From: Sphingobacteriales bacterium
GTDB taxonomy: Bacteria > Bacteroidota > Bacteroidia > Sphingobacteriales > Sphingobacteriaceae
Direction of reading: 5' to 3'
DNA: 64,000 nt
NCBI GenBank assembly: GCA_025353765.1
Contig: JANXOD010000035.1
Location: forward strand, 124,001-188,000
Made by a program: the position numbers and the translations under genes. The notes under the pieces are model-generated. The model saw only the letters and a list, made by a program, of their open reading frames with translations. It was not told where the DNA came from and did not search any database. Positions 53,596-62,480 of this stretch are shown here, piece by piece (positions within the stretch are counted from its first letter, which is position 1; every line of letters starts with the position of its first letter).

Positions 53596-53619
53596 AAGGT
53601 CTGTGAGGACACAGACCTT
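53596..53619. repeat. Hairpin repeat, copy 3
   Basis: Perfect stem aaggtctgtg / cacagacctt, loop agga, identical to copy 1. It lies 20 bp beyond the terC stop, where it could help end transcription. Confidence 0.92.
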
Positions 53620-53639
53620 GAGGATATTTTGGATCTCTT

Positions 53640-54449
53640 TTATTCGCCGGTTATTTCATTAATGTTATTGTGGAGAGTAACGGGCTTTTTAGAGCGCATT
53701 TTAAGATTTAACATCTCAACTAATAAAGAAAAGGCTATTGCAAAATATAAGTATCCTTTAGGCACAGTTCCAACTTCTGAGGTTCCGAACCTAACATTTG
53801 CGATATGGGCACCTTCCACAATCAGCATAAAACCAATCAGAATTAAAAAGGATAAACCAAGAATTTGCATGGTTGGATGTTTATTAATGAATTTTCCAAT
53901 GGGATGAGCAAATAGCATCATGATAAAACCCGATAAAACAACAGCAATAATCATTAATATAAGCGCTCCTTTAACTCCGGTAGTCATTCCAACTGCAGTA
54001 AGGATAGAATCAAATGAAAAGATGATATTCAGAAGTGTAATTTGAAGTATGACGCTGATAAAAGAACTTCTTTTAATTTCGCTTTCTCCCGCTACATGAT
54101 CTTCACCTTCTAATTTATCATGTATTTCTGAAACAGATTTATATAATAAAAATATACCTCCTGCTATTAATATTAAGCTTTGCCCACTAAAAGCGCCGCT
54201 TATACCAATAAAATTGAAGCTAAACCAAGGCTTTTTCATTCCTATTAAAATGTTTATTCCAAATAGCAGCATAATGCGTAAAGCCATAGCGATAAGCAAT
54301 CCTATATTTATAGCATTCTTTTGCTTGTTTTCTGGTAGTTTATTAGCTGCTATAGTTATAAAAATGATATTATCTATTCCCAGAACAACTTCTAAAAAAG
54401 TAAGTGTTAATAAAGCAATCCAAGCCTCAGTATTATAAATCCATTCCAT
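53640..54449 (-). CDS. TerC family membrane protein
   Basis: A 269-residue inner-membrane protein with seven or so helices and the TerC signature: EAWIALLTLTFLEVVLGIDNIIF near the N-terminus with acidic residues inside the membrane, and LLNIIFSFDSILTAVGMT in the second half. TerC-like proteins are linked to metal (manganese) handling and tellurite resistance; which applies here is open. Monocistronic, minus strand. Confidence 0.94.
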   Translation of the reverse strand: MEWIYNTEAWIALLTLTFLEVVLGIDNIIFITIAANKLPENKQKNAINIGLLIAMALRIMLLFGINILIGMKKPWFSFNFIGISGAFSGQSLILIAGGIFLLYKSVSEIHDKLEGEDHVAGESEIKRSSFISVILQITLLNIIFSFDSILTAVGMTTGVKGALILMIIAVVLSGFIMMLFAHPIGKFINKHPTMQILGLSFLILIGFMLIVEGAHIANVRFGTSEVGTVPKGYLYFAIAFSLLVEMLNLKMRSKKPVTLHNNINEITGE

Positions 54450-54502
54450 AGTTTGATTTAAGATTGGCTAAAATAATAAAGAAAAACGAATAGTGCTGAT
54501 AA

Positions 54503-54535
54503 CAAAAAAACCTTCCAGATAGTTTCGGAAGGTTT
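54503..54535 (-). terminator. Terminator of the sigma/anti-sigma/adhesin operon
   Basis: On the minus strand the stem aaaccttcc / ggaaggttt with a 10-nt loop is followed by a run of T, 20 bp after the last gene of the operon. Confidence 0.88.
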
Positions 54536-54554
54536 AGATTTTAGAAAACTATTT

Positions 54555-55862
54555 TTATAAAAACTTCACCCCGCCATAATCAGATTTAATAATAATGCGA
54601 GAATCTGATCCTTTACCAAAATGTCCTTTGTAATTTTTAGTTGGGTTCCATCCTCTTTCTTTATCCTCTGGCGTTTTGCTGGTGATATTAACCTTATCAT
54701 CATTATTGTAATTAAAGACGGCATAACTAACCGTTACATCAAAATCAAAGTTGGCAGTTTCATCTATTCCAAGCGTAACATTGGAATAAGAAGAATTAAT
54801 ATGCAGGTCCTTCACATTCTTATCCACTTCATCAATTTTAAAACCTCCGGTATAGCTCACATCAATATTACCACTATTGGTTAATTTCGCAATTTTTGCA
54901 CTGCCATAACGAATATCTGCATTCAATTTATCTGCATTAGTTAATTTCAAATTTCCGTATGAAACATCTAAATTACCATTCGAAAAACCTATAATATCTG
55001 CTGATCCGTAGCTTACTTTTACCCGGTTTGCTGCATTATCTAATTTTTGAGCTTTAAAAGAACCATAAGAGCTATTAATATTTACCGGCCCGTCAAAATC
55101 TGGGATAATAGTGCCACCATAACGGTTACTAATATCTAAAGGGTTTTTAGATGGCATGTAGATCACGTAATTTACTTCAACACCACGATGTTCTTCTTTA
55201 CCATTTTTAACATGCGACCACCAATTCATATTATTTTTTTCAAAATTGGTTTTAAAACTAATTAAGTCATCCTTACGTGATTCTGCAATACTTACACCGT
55301 CTAATAAATCCTGGGCTTTACTGTCTGATGATTCATAAGCCTTAATCTCCACATCTACTTTGATCTCATTTTTAGCCCATACATTAACAGTTACTTTTCC
55401 GTATTGATTGTTGATGGATAGCTTGTCTTTACTATCTACCGAATACGTTTTACTGATAAGCTTTATCTTTTCTGCTCCCTGAGTGTAGTTATCATCCCGG
55501 TTGGAACCGGATTTTTTATCAACATCTTTAAAAGCTTTTTCGAATGATTTATCAAAATTAAAATCAAAGTTTTTATCAAAATCTTTAAAGCTATCAGCCA
55601 ATTTGATATTAATATCAGCCATAGCCAGATTTAATTTTTCCAGGTTTTTAACATGAATATCTTTCAATTTAACATTGATATCTTTCAATTTCAGATCCAG
55701 ATCTTTCAAGTTAACATCTAGATCCTCCATAAAATTTGGGGCAATAAGCGGTTCAACCGGTGCTACAGGAGGCATGGGTGGTGCTATCTGGGCAAATAAG
55801 GGCTGAGTAAGTAGTATGGCCAGTACAAAACCAACGATACTATTATATAGTTTGCGTTTCAT
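54555..55862 (-). CDS. Exported adhesin-like protein (DUF4097/head-GIN-type beta solenoid)
   Basis: A 435-residue exported protein (signal peptide ending FAQ around 25), then a Pro-rich stretch, an amphipathic region of near-heptad repeats (LKLKDIN, VKLKDIH, then VKNLEKL), and a C-terminal ~270-residue domain of repeating short strands (VKVSYGSADI, LDVSYGNLKL, ADIRYGSAKI, IDVSYTGGFK), typical of DUF4097-type beta solenoids. The start ATG overlaps the anti-sigma gene by 20 bp. Operon with an ECF sigma and its anti-sigma. Confidence 0.85.
   Translation of the reverse strand: MKRKLYNSIVGFVLAILLTQPLFAQIAPPMPPVAPVEPLIAPNFMEDLDVNLKDLDLKLKDINVKLKDIHVKNLEKLNLAMADINIKLADSFKDFDKNFDFNFDKSFEKAFKDVDKKSGSNRDDNYTQGAEKIKLISKTYSVDSKDKLSINNQYGKVTVNVWAKNEIKVDVEIKAYESSDSKAQDLLDGVSIAESRKDDLISFKTNFEKNNMNWWSHVKNGKEEHRGVEVNYVIYMPSKNPLDISNRYGGTIIPDFDGPVNINSSYGSFKAQKLDNAANRVKVSYGSADIIGFSNGNLDVSYGNLKLTNADKLNADIRYGSAKIAKLTNSGNIDVSYTGGFKIDEVDKNVKDLHINSSYSNVTLGIDETANFDFDVTVSYAVFNYNNDDKVNITSKTPEDKERGWNPTKNYKGHFGKGSDSRIIIKSDYGGVKFL
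55659..55721. repeat. Three 21-bp tandem units inside the adhesin gene
   Basis: Unit atctttcaatttaacattgat and its two variants follow at exact 21-bp steps, encoding the heptapeptide repeats of the amphipathic region on the minus strand. Same 3 x 7 periodicity as the 43334 array. Confidence 0.85.
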
Positions 55863-56406
55863 TTTTCTGTTCTTTTTTTGCTTTATTAATTTGTTGTATA
55901 ATATCCAACTGCTGGTTTAACACCTGGGTTTGTATCTGCAAGTTCCGGATCATTGCTTTTACAGTTTCCTCCTGGTTAGGGCTGTTGGGTAAATCGTTTT
56001 TGAGTTTTTGATAACTTTCATCCATTTTTCTGATCTCTGATGAAAATTCCTGGTATAATTTCGGTTCTTCTTTTTCTATACGCTTTAACTCATTGCGTTT
56101 AATTTCAATTACCGAAGCATAATGAACTTGTTGTTGCGCCAATTGCGGATTGATATTGCTTAAATCCATAGCTTGTTTTGCTTGGTACTGATAAAACCAC
56201 AGCCCGGCGCTAAGTACCAATATAATCGATGCCGCCATTTTCAACAGGAAGCTTAAACGTACAACCCGTTCTTTTTTAGGTTGTAAAATTTGCTTTTCAT
56301 CCATTTGCTTTTCTATTTTATCCCACAAAGCAACAGGTGGTTCAAGCTCGTCAAACTCTTTTTTATTATCTCTGATAAAATTTTCTAATCTGTTTTTCAT
56401 CTTCAA
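55843..56406 (-). CDS. Putative anti-sigma factor with coiled-coil periplasmic domain
   Basis: A 187-residue single-pass membrane protein: cytosolic part (LENFIRDNKKEFDELEPPVALWDKIEKQM), one helix around residues 52-68, then a long Lys/Glu/Gln-rich coiled coil (IKRNELKRIEKEEPKLYQEF; QIQTQVLNQQLDIIQQINKAK). It lies between the ECF sigma gene (33 bp upstream) and the adhesin gene (20-bp overlap), the usual place of an anti-sigma factor. Confidence 0.75.
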   Translation of the reverse strand: MKMKNRLENFIRDNKKEFDELEPPVALWDKIEKQMDEKQILQPKKERVVRLSFLLKMAASIILVLSAGLWFYQYQAKQAMDLSNINPQLAQQQVHYASVIEIKRNELKRIEKEEPKLYQEFSSEIRKMDESYQKLKNDLPNSPNQEETVKAMIRNLQIQTQVLNQQLDIIQQINKAKKEQKNETQTI

Positions 56407-56439
56407 TCCCTTTTAAACCTCTCGTAGGAGGACGAACAA

Positions 56440-57033
56440 TTAATTATAATTAATTCCTTTATTTCTTAATATTTCCACCAGTTTACGCCTTGCACGCATA
56501 AACTGCGTTCTGGATGTATTTTCACTAATCTTTAGGATGTGTGAAATTTCTTCATGATCATAGCCTTCTAACAAATACAGACTAAGTACAAACCGATAAC
56601 CGTCCGGAAGCTGCTGAATAGCCAATCTTACCTGCCTTACCTGTAATTCTAACTCTTCGGTATCCACGTCTTCTTCATCAGGTATTTCTTCTACATCTAT
56701 CTCATCTATAGCTACCAGATCCAGTTTCTTCTTACGCAAATGGCTGATGGATTTATTGATCACAATCTGCTTCATCCACAAACCAAACGTAGTTTCTTGT
56801 CTGAAATCTGCCATGCGACCAAAAGCATCTACAAATGCTTCCTGCAACACATCGGCAGCTTCATCTTCATTATTTATGACACGCATAGCGATATTAAACA
56901 TAGCTTTTGAATAGAGCTTGTATAATTCGTAATGTGCCTTTCTACTACCGTTTTTGCACTCAACCACCAGGTCGAAATGCTTATCTACGTAAACAGCTTC
57001 CAAATTTTTTACGCTTTTCTTAATATGACGCAA
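56440..57033 (-). CDS. ECF-type RNA polymerase sigma factor
   Basis: A 197-residue sigma factor: region 2 as LYKLYSKAMFNIAMRVINNEDEAADVLQEAFVDAF and TTFGLWMKQIVINKSISHLRKK (key features given), an acidic linker (EEIPDEEDVDTEE), region 4 as LPDGYRFVLSLYLLEGYDHEEISHILKISENTSRTQFMRARRKL. First gene of a three-gene minus-strand operon with anti-sigma and adhesin-like protein. Confidence 0.95.
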   Translation of the reverse strand: MRHIKKSVKNLEAVYVDKHFDLVVECKNGSRKAHYELYKLYSKAMFNIAMRVINNEDEAADVLQEAFVDAFGRMADFRQETTFGLWMKQIVINKSISHLRKKKLDLVAIDEIDVEEIPDEEDVDTEELELQVRQVRLAIQQLPDGYRFVLSLYLLEGYDHEEISHILKISENTSRTQFMRARRKLVEILRNKGINYN

Positions 57034-57129
57034 CAGGTATTACAACGTTGCATGCGGTTAACAAAAATTAAAAGTAGTTCTAAAAGTCAGAAAAGTTCGG
57101 AAGTCGGAAAGATTAGAAGTTTCCCATCA

Positions 57130-57158
57130 ATCGCAATACCCAATACTCATTACGCAAT
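57130..57158. repeat. Degenerate heptamer tandem gcaatac
   Basis: Units gcaatac, ccaatac, tcattac and gcaatac at 7-bp steps, just before hisS. It is the reverse complement of the 41547 repeat, so the same family is found in both orientations. Confidence 0.75.
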
Positions 57159-57186
57159 ACTTATATAAAATCAATACTTTTACCGC

Positions 57187-58707
57187 ATGGCGAATATCAA
57201 ACCAGCTATCCCGAAAGGAACCCGTGATTTTTCACCTTCAGAAATGGTGAAGCGGAACTATATTTTTGATACCATTAAATCTGTTTTTAAAAAATATGGA
57301 TACCAGGAAATTCAAACTCCAACTATGGAAAATTTGGATACCTTAACCGGGAAGTATGGAGATGAAGGAGATAAATTGATATTTAAGATTTTAAATTCAG
57401 GACCACTTATAAGTGAATCTTTGGTAAGTCTAAGTTCAGATATTCAAAAACTAAAGGAAGAAAACATTAAAATTAATATTGAAGATGAAAGGATCATTAG
57501 TCAAATAGAGGGAGCTAATGCATATGAAACCTTAGGAAATTTTTTGTGGCAGGATAGAAAAGACTACGATGCATCGTATAAAAAAACCAATTATGATTTA
57601 ACAAAATTATTATCCGAAAAAGCCTTACGTTACGATCTAACCGTTCCCTTCGCTCGTTATGTGGTGATGCATCAAAATGATATTTCATTTCCTTTTAAAC
57701 GTTTTCAAATACAACCTGTTTGGCGTGCAGATCGTCCGCAGAAAGGGCGCTACCGCGAATTTTATCAATGCGATGCGGATGTGGTGGGATCTGATAGTTT
57801 ATTAAATGAAGCAGAATTTGTTCTCATCTATTATGAAGCATTAAGTAAACTTGGTTTAAAAGATTTCACCATTCAAATTAATAACCGCAAAATCCTATCC
57901 GGCATAGCCGAAATAATTGGCAAACCAGAACTGATTATAGATATGACCGTTGCCATTGACAAACTGGATAAAATCGGTTTAGATGGCGTCATAAAAGAAC
58001 TAATTGAAAGGGGCTTCACAGAAACGGACATTGAGAAACTAGAACCCATTATTTTGTTGAAAGGTTCCAATGTTGAAAAGTTGGAAAGTTTGCGAAATGT
58101 GTTATCCAATTCCAAAATCGGCTTAAAAGGAATAGAGGAAATAGAAGCCATTTTCAACTATTTATACAAACTCACAACTCATAACTCACAACTCACAACT
58201 GTACAACTCGACATTACTTTAGCCCGCGGATTAAACTATTATACCGGGGCAATTTTTGAAGTTAAAACCAACGAAGTAGCTATGGGAAGCATTGGTGGCG
58301 GCGGCCGTTATGATGATTTAACGGGTATGTTTGGTTTGAAAGATTTAACGGGAGTGGGTATTTCCTTTGGGGCAGATCGTATTTATGATGTATTGGAAGA
58401 ATTAAATTTGTTTCCTGAAAATACCGGAGAAAGTACTCGTGTACTAATCAGTAATTTTGATAGCGAAGCTGAATTGTATGCCCTTCCTTTATTACAACAG
58501 CTTCGGGACGAAGGAATTGCAGCAGAACTTTATCCCACAGCAGCGAAACTGAAAAAGCAAATGAGCTACGCAAATGATAAGCATATTCCTTATGTACTGT
58601 TAATCGGCAGTGATGAAATGCAATCAGAGAGGTTAACTCTAAAAGATATGCAGTCGGGCGAACAGGAAAAATTATCGATTCGAGAGATTATAGAAAAATT
58701 ATCATAA
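57187..58707 (+). CDS. hisS: Histidine-tRNA ligase
   Basis: A 506-residue class II synthetase: GTRDFSP near the N-terminus, motif 2 region [28 protein letters not shown] (key residues Arg and Glu), histidine-binding [15 protein letters not shown] and [14 protein letters not shown], then a C-terminal anticodon domain. It is about 45-50 residues longer than the usual bacteroidotal enzyme: extra Ser/Lys/Glu-rich sequence at ~80-130, and a short stretch TTHNSQLTT at ~331-339 encoded by four tandem heptamers (58173-58200). All catalytic motifs are intact, so the enzyme is probably functional despite these insertions. Confidence 0.96.
   Translation: MANIKPAIPKGTRDFSPSEMVKRNYIFDTIKSVFKKYGYQEIQTPTMENLDTLTGKYGDEGDKLIFKILNSGPLISESLVSLSSDIQKLKEENIKINIEDERIISQIEGANAYETLGNFLWQDRKDYDASYKKTNYDLTKLLSEKALRYDLTVPFARYVVMHQNDISFPFKRFQIQPVWRADRPQKGRYREFYQCDADVVGSDSLLNEAEFVLIYYEALSKLGLKDFTIQINNRKILSGIAEIIGKPELIIDMTVAIDKLDKIGLDGVIKELIERGFTETDIEKLEPIILLKGSNVEKLESLRNVLSNSKIGLKGIEEIEAIFNYLYKLTTHNSQLTTVQLDITLARGLNYYTGAIFEVKTNEVAMGSIGGGGRYDDLTGMFGLKDLTGVGISFGADRIYDVLEELNLFPENTGESTRVLISNFDSEAELYALPLLQQLRDEGIAAELYPTAAKLKKQMSYANDKHIPYVLLIGSDEMQSERLTLKDMQSGEQEKLSIREIIEKLS
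58173..58200. repeat. Heptamer tandem inside hisS
   Basis: Units cacaact, cataact, cacaact, cacaact run for 28 bp in the coding region and read in frame as Thr, His, Asn, Ser, Gln and Leu residues. The unit is the reverse complement of the heptamer in the rpsB-tsf spacer (agttgtg). Confidence 0.9.
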
Positions 58708-58944
58708 TCAAATTCACAAACACATCATTCTTTTCGAAAATTAATCTCAATAGATTTTTTATCTTTTTTATTTCTCCAATAAACCTTTTTGAATTTCGTC
58801 TCGTAACGCTTAATATAAAGCATTCGTCATAGCTTGCTTTATAAATTTGTATCATTTTTTGTTTTTATTAAAAATATATTTTATTTCATAAATATTAATT
58901 TATAAATTAGCTTTATATTAATTTTATAACTTTAATCAATCATC

Positions 58945-59388
58945 ATGGAACGTAAAGATTTTTTAACAATGTTAGGTATGGGCGCAGGCTCTATTGTAAT
59001 TGCATCATGTTTGGGTGCTTGTGGTAAAAGTGATACAGGAACTCCCTCTACTCCAACAAATCCTGGTAACGGTAGTAAGCTTGATTTTACTATTGCTGAT
59101 GTAACTGCTAATACTGATTTTAATAACAAAGGATGGACTATCCAACAAGGTGTTATTATAGCTAAGAATGGAGCAAGCTATATCGCTTTATCGGCAGCCT
59201 GTACTCACGAAGGAAACCCATTGAAATATGATTCGGCTACCAATACTTTCCCTTGTTCATTGCCTGCTCCTACTCATGGTTCTATATTTGATGCAAATGG
59301 TGTTAAACAAAGTGGGCCAGCACAAGCTAATTTAAAAAAATACAGTACCACACTTACTGGAAATTCTTTGCGGGTTTTTGAAGCATAA
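58945..59388 (+). CDS. Rieske-type [2Fe-2S] lipoprotein with unusual cluster motif
   Basis: A 147-residue exported protein with a lipoprotein-like signal (a Cys at 22 or 26) and a Rieske domain. The first half of the cluster motif is canonical, Cys86-Thr-His88. The second is Cys104 followed by six residues and His111 instead of the usual Cys-x-x-His, an insertion of four residues (LPAP). The C-terminal HGSIFDANG and GPAQANLKKY fit the family. It is followed by DUF5777 and YceI genes, a common grouping in this phylum, perhaps serving a periplasmic redox or lipid-oxidation step. Confidence 0.83.
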   Translation: MERKDFLTMLGMGAGSIVIASCLGACGKSDTGTPSTPTNPGNGSKLDFTIADVTANTDFNNKGWTIQQGVIIAKNGASYIALSAACTHEGNPLKYDSATNTFPCSLPAPTHGSIFDANGVKQSGPAQANLKKYSTTLTGNSLRVFEA

Positions 59389-59465
59389 ACGGTAGTTTTA
59401 TTATACAAATTTGTTGATTTATACTATTTTATTCAGTAGTATTGATCATTCAAAATTATACTCTT

Positions 59466-60344
59466 ATGCATAAATTAATTGCTTTTCTCCTCCTTATTTT
59501 ACCTTTTTCTGCTTTAGCCCAAGATGATGACCTTATGAAAATGGCTACAGACAGCTCGGAAGTTATAGTTAAAACGGCCACATTTAAAGCTACCCGTATT
59601 ATTAACGGACATTCTGTAGAAACCGTAGGTAAAAACAATCTTGATTTTACCATCTCTCATCGCTTTGATCGTGTAAACCGTGGCTTTGAAGACTTTTTTG
59701 GCTTAGATGCCGCAACAAATCATCTTGGTTTGGAATATGGTCTAACTAATAATGTGATGATTGGCGTTGGAAGAAGTTCTTTTCAAAAGATCTATGACTT
59801 TTTTGGGAAATACAAACTGTTAAAGCAAAGTACTGGAGGCAGTAGCATTCCGGTTTCTCTTACTGCTTTTACAGGCTACTCCTTGCGTACACAAAAAACA
59901 ATACCACAACTTTCGGGCAGTGACCGTAGCAGTTATACCGCACAATTATTAATAGCCCGGAAGTTTAGTGAATCAATATCTATACAATTATCTCCAACAT
60001 ATATCTATACCCAATTACCCGATGTATCAACTGATTCCAAGGCTATTTTTGCTACCGGAATAGGGGGAAGAATAAAAGTTACTAAACGGACTTCTATTAA
60101 CGGGGAGTATAATTATGTTTTTCCGAACCAAATTGATAAAAACTATACTAACAATCTCTCATTCAGTTATGATATTGAAACCGGAGGACACGTTTTTCAA
60201 TTACTTTTTACTAACTCTTTCGGCATGATAGAACGCCAATTTATAACCGAAACCACAGGTCGCTGGAGCAAAGGCGATATTCATTTTGGTTTTAATATAG
60301 CCCGTACTTTTTCATTCGATAAGAAAAAAAAATATAAATCATGA
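59466..60344 (+). CDS. DUF5777 family beta-barrel protein
   Basis: About 292 residues from the ATG at 59466, which begins a signal peptide (MHKLIAFLLLILPFSALAQ); the frame opens eight codons earlier without improving it. Body pattern NNLDFTISHRFDRVNRGFEDFFGLDAATNH is the start of the DUF5777 barrel, followed by GLEYGLTNNVMIGVGRS and beta strands to the end. Its end overlaps the YceI gene by 4 bp (ATGA). Probably outer membrane. Confidence 0.88.
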   Translation: MHKLIAFLLLILPFSALAQDDDLMKMATDSSEVIVKTATFKATRIINGHSVETVGKNNLDFTISHRFDRVNRGFEDFFGLDAATNHLGLEYGLTNNVMIGVGRSSFQKIYDFFGKYKLLKQSTGGSSIPVSLTAFTGYSLRTQKTIPQLSGSDRSSYTAQLLIARKFSESISIQLSPTYIYTQLPDVSTDSKAIFATGIGGRIKVTKRTSINGEYNYVFPNQIDKNYTNNLSFSYDIETGGHVFQLLFTNSFGMIERQFITETTGRWSKGDIHFGFNIARTFSFDKKKKYKS

Positions 60345-60895
60345 CCAGAATATTTTTATCAGGCATAATTCTGCTAATCAGTATTTTCTCTGCATCTGCA
60401 CAGAATTCCATTTTTTCGACCAAAAACGGAGAATTTAGTTTTTACTCTAAAGCTCCCATGGAAGATATTGAAGCTAAAAATACTAATGTTACTTCTTTAA
60501 TTAATGTAAATAACAATGAGGTGGTTGTGCGAGTACCTATGACTCAATTTCAGTTTAGCAATAAGCTGATGCAGCAGCATTTTAATGAAAATTACATGGA
60601 AAGTGAGCGATATCCGTATGCTACGTTTAAAGGGAAGATCAATGAGATTGTAGATTTTAAAAAATCAGGTATATACAATGTGACCTCAACTGGTGTTTTG
60701 AATCTGCATGGTGTAAATAATAAACGCACTATTAATGGTAAGCTAACAGTAAAGGACACGGGTTTAGCACTGGAAACAAAATTTGATATACTGCTTGAAG
60801 ATTATAAAATTGAGATCCCAAAGCTTGTATTCAAAAAAATTGCTGAAAAGGTTGCTGTAACTGCCAACATGAATTATTCTCCTTACAAAAAATAA
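60341..60895 (+). CDS. YceI family periplasmic lipid-binding protein
   Basis: A 184-residue secreted lipocalin-like protein (signal ends ASAQ). Typical YceI features: NGEFSFYSKAPMEDIEAKN, VPMTQFQFSNKLMQQHFNENYMESERYPYATFKGKI (key residues Phe, His, Met, Glu), and VTSTGVLNLHGVNNKR. YceI folds bind isoprenoids or fatty acids. Overlaps the DUF5777 gene by 4 bp; third gene of the Rieske-DUF5777-YceI run. Confidence 0.93.
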   Translation: MTRIFLSGIILLISIFSASAQNSIFSTKNGEFSFYSKAPMEDIEAKNTNVTSLINVNNNEVVVRVPMTQFQFSNKLMQQHFNENYMESERYPYATFKGKINEIVDFKKSGIYNVTSTGVLNLHGVNNKRTINGKLTVKDTGLALETKFDILLEDYKIEIPKLVFKKIAEKVAVTANMNYSPYKK

Positions 60896-60945
60896 AAAAG
60901 GTACATATTCATCGATTTTTTTCATTTTTGAAAGAAATTGCCAGA

Positions 60946-62430
60946 ATGAACAATTACTCAATAGGTTCAGAACGTTTATCATTACCTCTGCTGCAAAAAA
61001 TCAGAGATAAAAAATCCCATTTAGCTCTATCTGAGAAAGCTAAGACTTCTATTCTTAATTGCCGTAAATACCTTGATCATAAGCTTTCTGAAAGCCCATC
61101 GCCTATTTATGGTATCAATACTGGTTTTGGCTATCTTCAAAATATAATTATCCCCAACGATAAGCTTACACAACTGCAGCATAATTTATTGCTTTCACAC
61201 GCCTGCGGTACTGGTGAATTAGTGCCACAGGAAATTGTAAAGTTTATGCTGTTGCTCAAAATTCAATCCTTGTCTTATGGGAATTCAGGTATCAGTTTAC
61301 AAACGGTTGAACGCTTAATATACATGTACAACCATGATGTATTACCTGTAATTCATACACAAGGATCTTTGGGAGCTTCCGGCGACCTTGCTCCGCTGGC
61401 ACATCTGGCTTTACCATTAATTGGAGAAGGAGAAGTTTGGATAAATAACCAGCGGATCACAAGTGCAGAATGGTACGCAAAAACTGATTTAAAACCTTTA
61501 AAACTGCAAACCAAGGAAGGTTTGGCACTTATTAATGGTACACAATTTATGGCTGCTTACGGAGTATATATTTTGCTTCATAGCCAGCGGCTATCTGATT
61601 GGGCTGATACTATTGCTGCGCTTTCCGCGGATGTTTTTGATTGCAGAATTGATCCGTTCAAACCCTTAAGTCACCGAATAAGGCCCCATAAAGGACAGAT
61701 ACAAACTGCTGAAAAATTATGTAGTTTACTTTCAGGAAGTGAATTAATAAAACAAGTGAACAAGCAAGTTCAGGATCCATATTCGTTTCGCTGCATTCCA
61801 CAGGTTCACGGAGCCAGTAAAGACACAATAGCCTATGCCTGGTCTATATTTGATACGGAAATTAATTCGGTTACTGATAATCCCAATATTTTCCCCGCTG
61901 AAGATGAGATCATTTCCGCGGGAAATTTTCATGGCCAACCTTTGGCTTTTGCATTTGATTTTCTAAGCATTGCGTTAGCAGAATTAGGCTCCATCTCTGA
62001 ACGAAGAATATTTCAGTTAATATCCGGCCAACGCAATTTGCCTAATTTCCTAGTTAAAAATGCAGGCTTAAATTCAGGTTTAATGATTCCGCAATATACA
62101 GCAGCATCTATAGCTAGCGAGAATAAACAATTAGCTACACCAGCTTCTGTTGACTCCATTGTATCTAGCAATGGACAGGAAGATCATGTAAGTATGGGAG
62201 CCAATGCAGCCACAAAATGTTTACGGGTTTTAAATAATTTGGAACGAATTATAGCTATTGAATTACTTACAGCTGCACAAGGTTTAGAGTTTAGAAGGCC
62301 TCTTAAAACTTCCCCAAACTTAGAGGAATTAGTTTTCATGTATCGTAAGAAAGTAGCTCCAAATGATTATGATAGGCTATTGGCTGTTGATATAGAACAA
62401 TCTATTCAATTTATCAGGAAAGATTTATAA
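60946..62430 (+). CDS. hutH: Histidine ammonia-lyase
   Basis: A 494-residue enzyme that deaminates histidine to urocanate, first step of histidine degradation. The MIO cofactor forms from Ala144-Ser145-Gly146 in GSLGASGDLAPLAH. Other marks: YGINTGFGYLQ near residue 53, NGTQFMAAYG, and QDPYSFRCIPQVHGA. ATG at 60946 was chosen over an in-frame TTG 18 bp upstream. The rest of the hut pathway is not in the window. It lies 50 bp after the YceI gene. Confidence 0.94.
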   Translation: MNNYSIGSERLSLPLLQKIRDKKSHLALSEKAKTSILNCRKYLDHKLSESPSPIYGINTGFGYLQNIIIPNDKLTQLQHNLLLSHACGTGELVPQEIVKFMLLLKIQSLSYGNSGISLQTVERLIYMYNHDVLPVIHTQGSLGASGDLAPLAHLALPLIGEGEVWINNQRITSAEWYAKTDLKPLKLQTKEGLALINGTQFMAAYGVYILLHSQRLSDWADTIAALSADVFDCRIDPFKPLSHRIRPHKGQIQTAEKLCSLLSGSELIKQVNKQVQDPYSFRCIPQVHGASKDTIAYAWSIFDTEINSVTDNPNIFPAEDEIISAGNFHGQPLAFAFDFLSIALAELGSISERRIFQLISGQRNLPNFLVKNAGLNSGLMIPQYTAASIASENKQLATPASVDSIVSSNGQEDHVSMGANAATKCLRVLNNLERIIAIELLTAAQGLEFRRPLKTSPNLEELVFMYRKKVAPNDYDRLLAVDIEQSIQFIRKDL

Positions 62431-62480
62431 GTTTAAAATTGGGCAAACATTTTTATCCTATTGAATATTGTTAAGAAAAA

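Larger units (their letters stand above)
53232..53639. other. 408-bp gene-free region between the GG-leader gene and terC
   Basis: It contains the upstream region of the GG-leader gene, an 11-bp inverted repeat at 53306-53331 and hairpin copy 3 at 53596. No ORF here has support; the frame running through 53551-53907 overlaps terC on the other strand and consists of a hairpin and antisense sequence. Confidence 0.7.

Noticed and set aside
53551-53907. 118-codon plus-strand frame
   Set aside because: It runs antisense through terC and a hairpin repeat, with no independent support.
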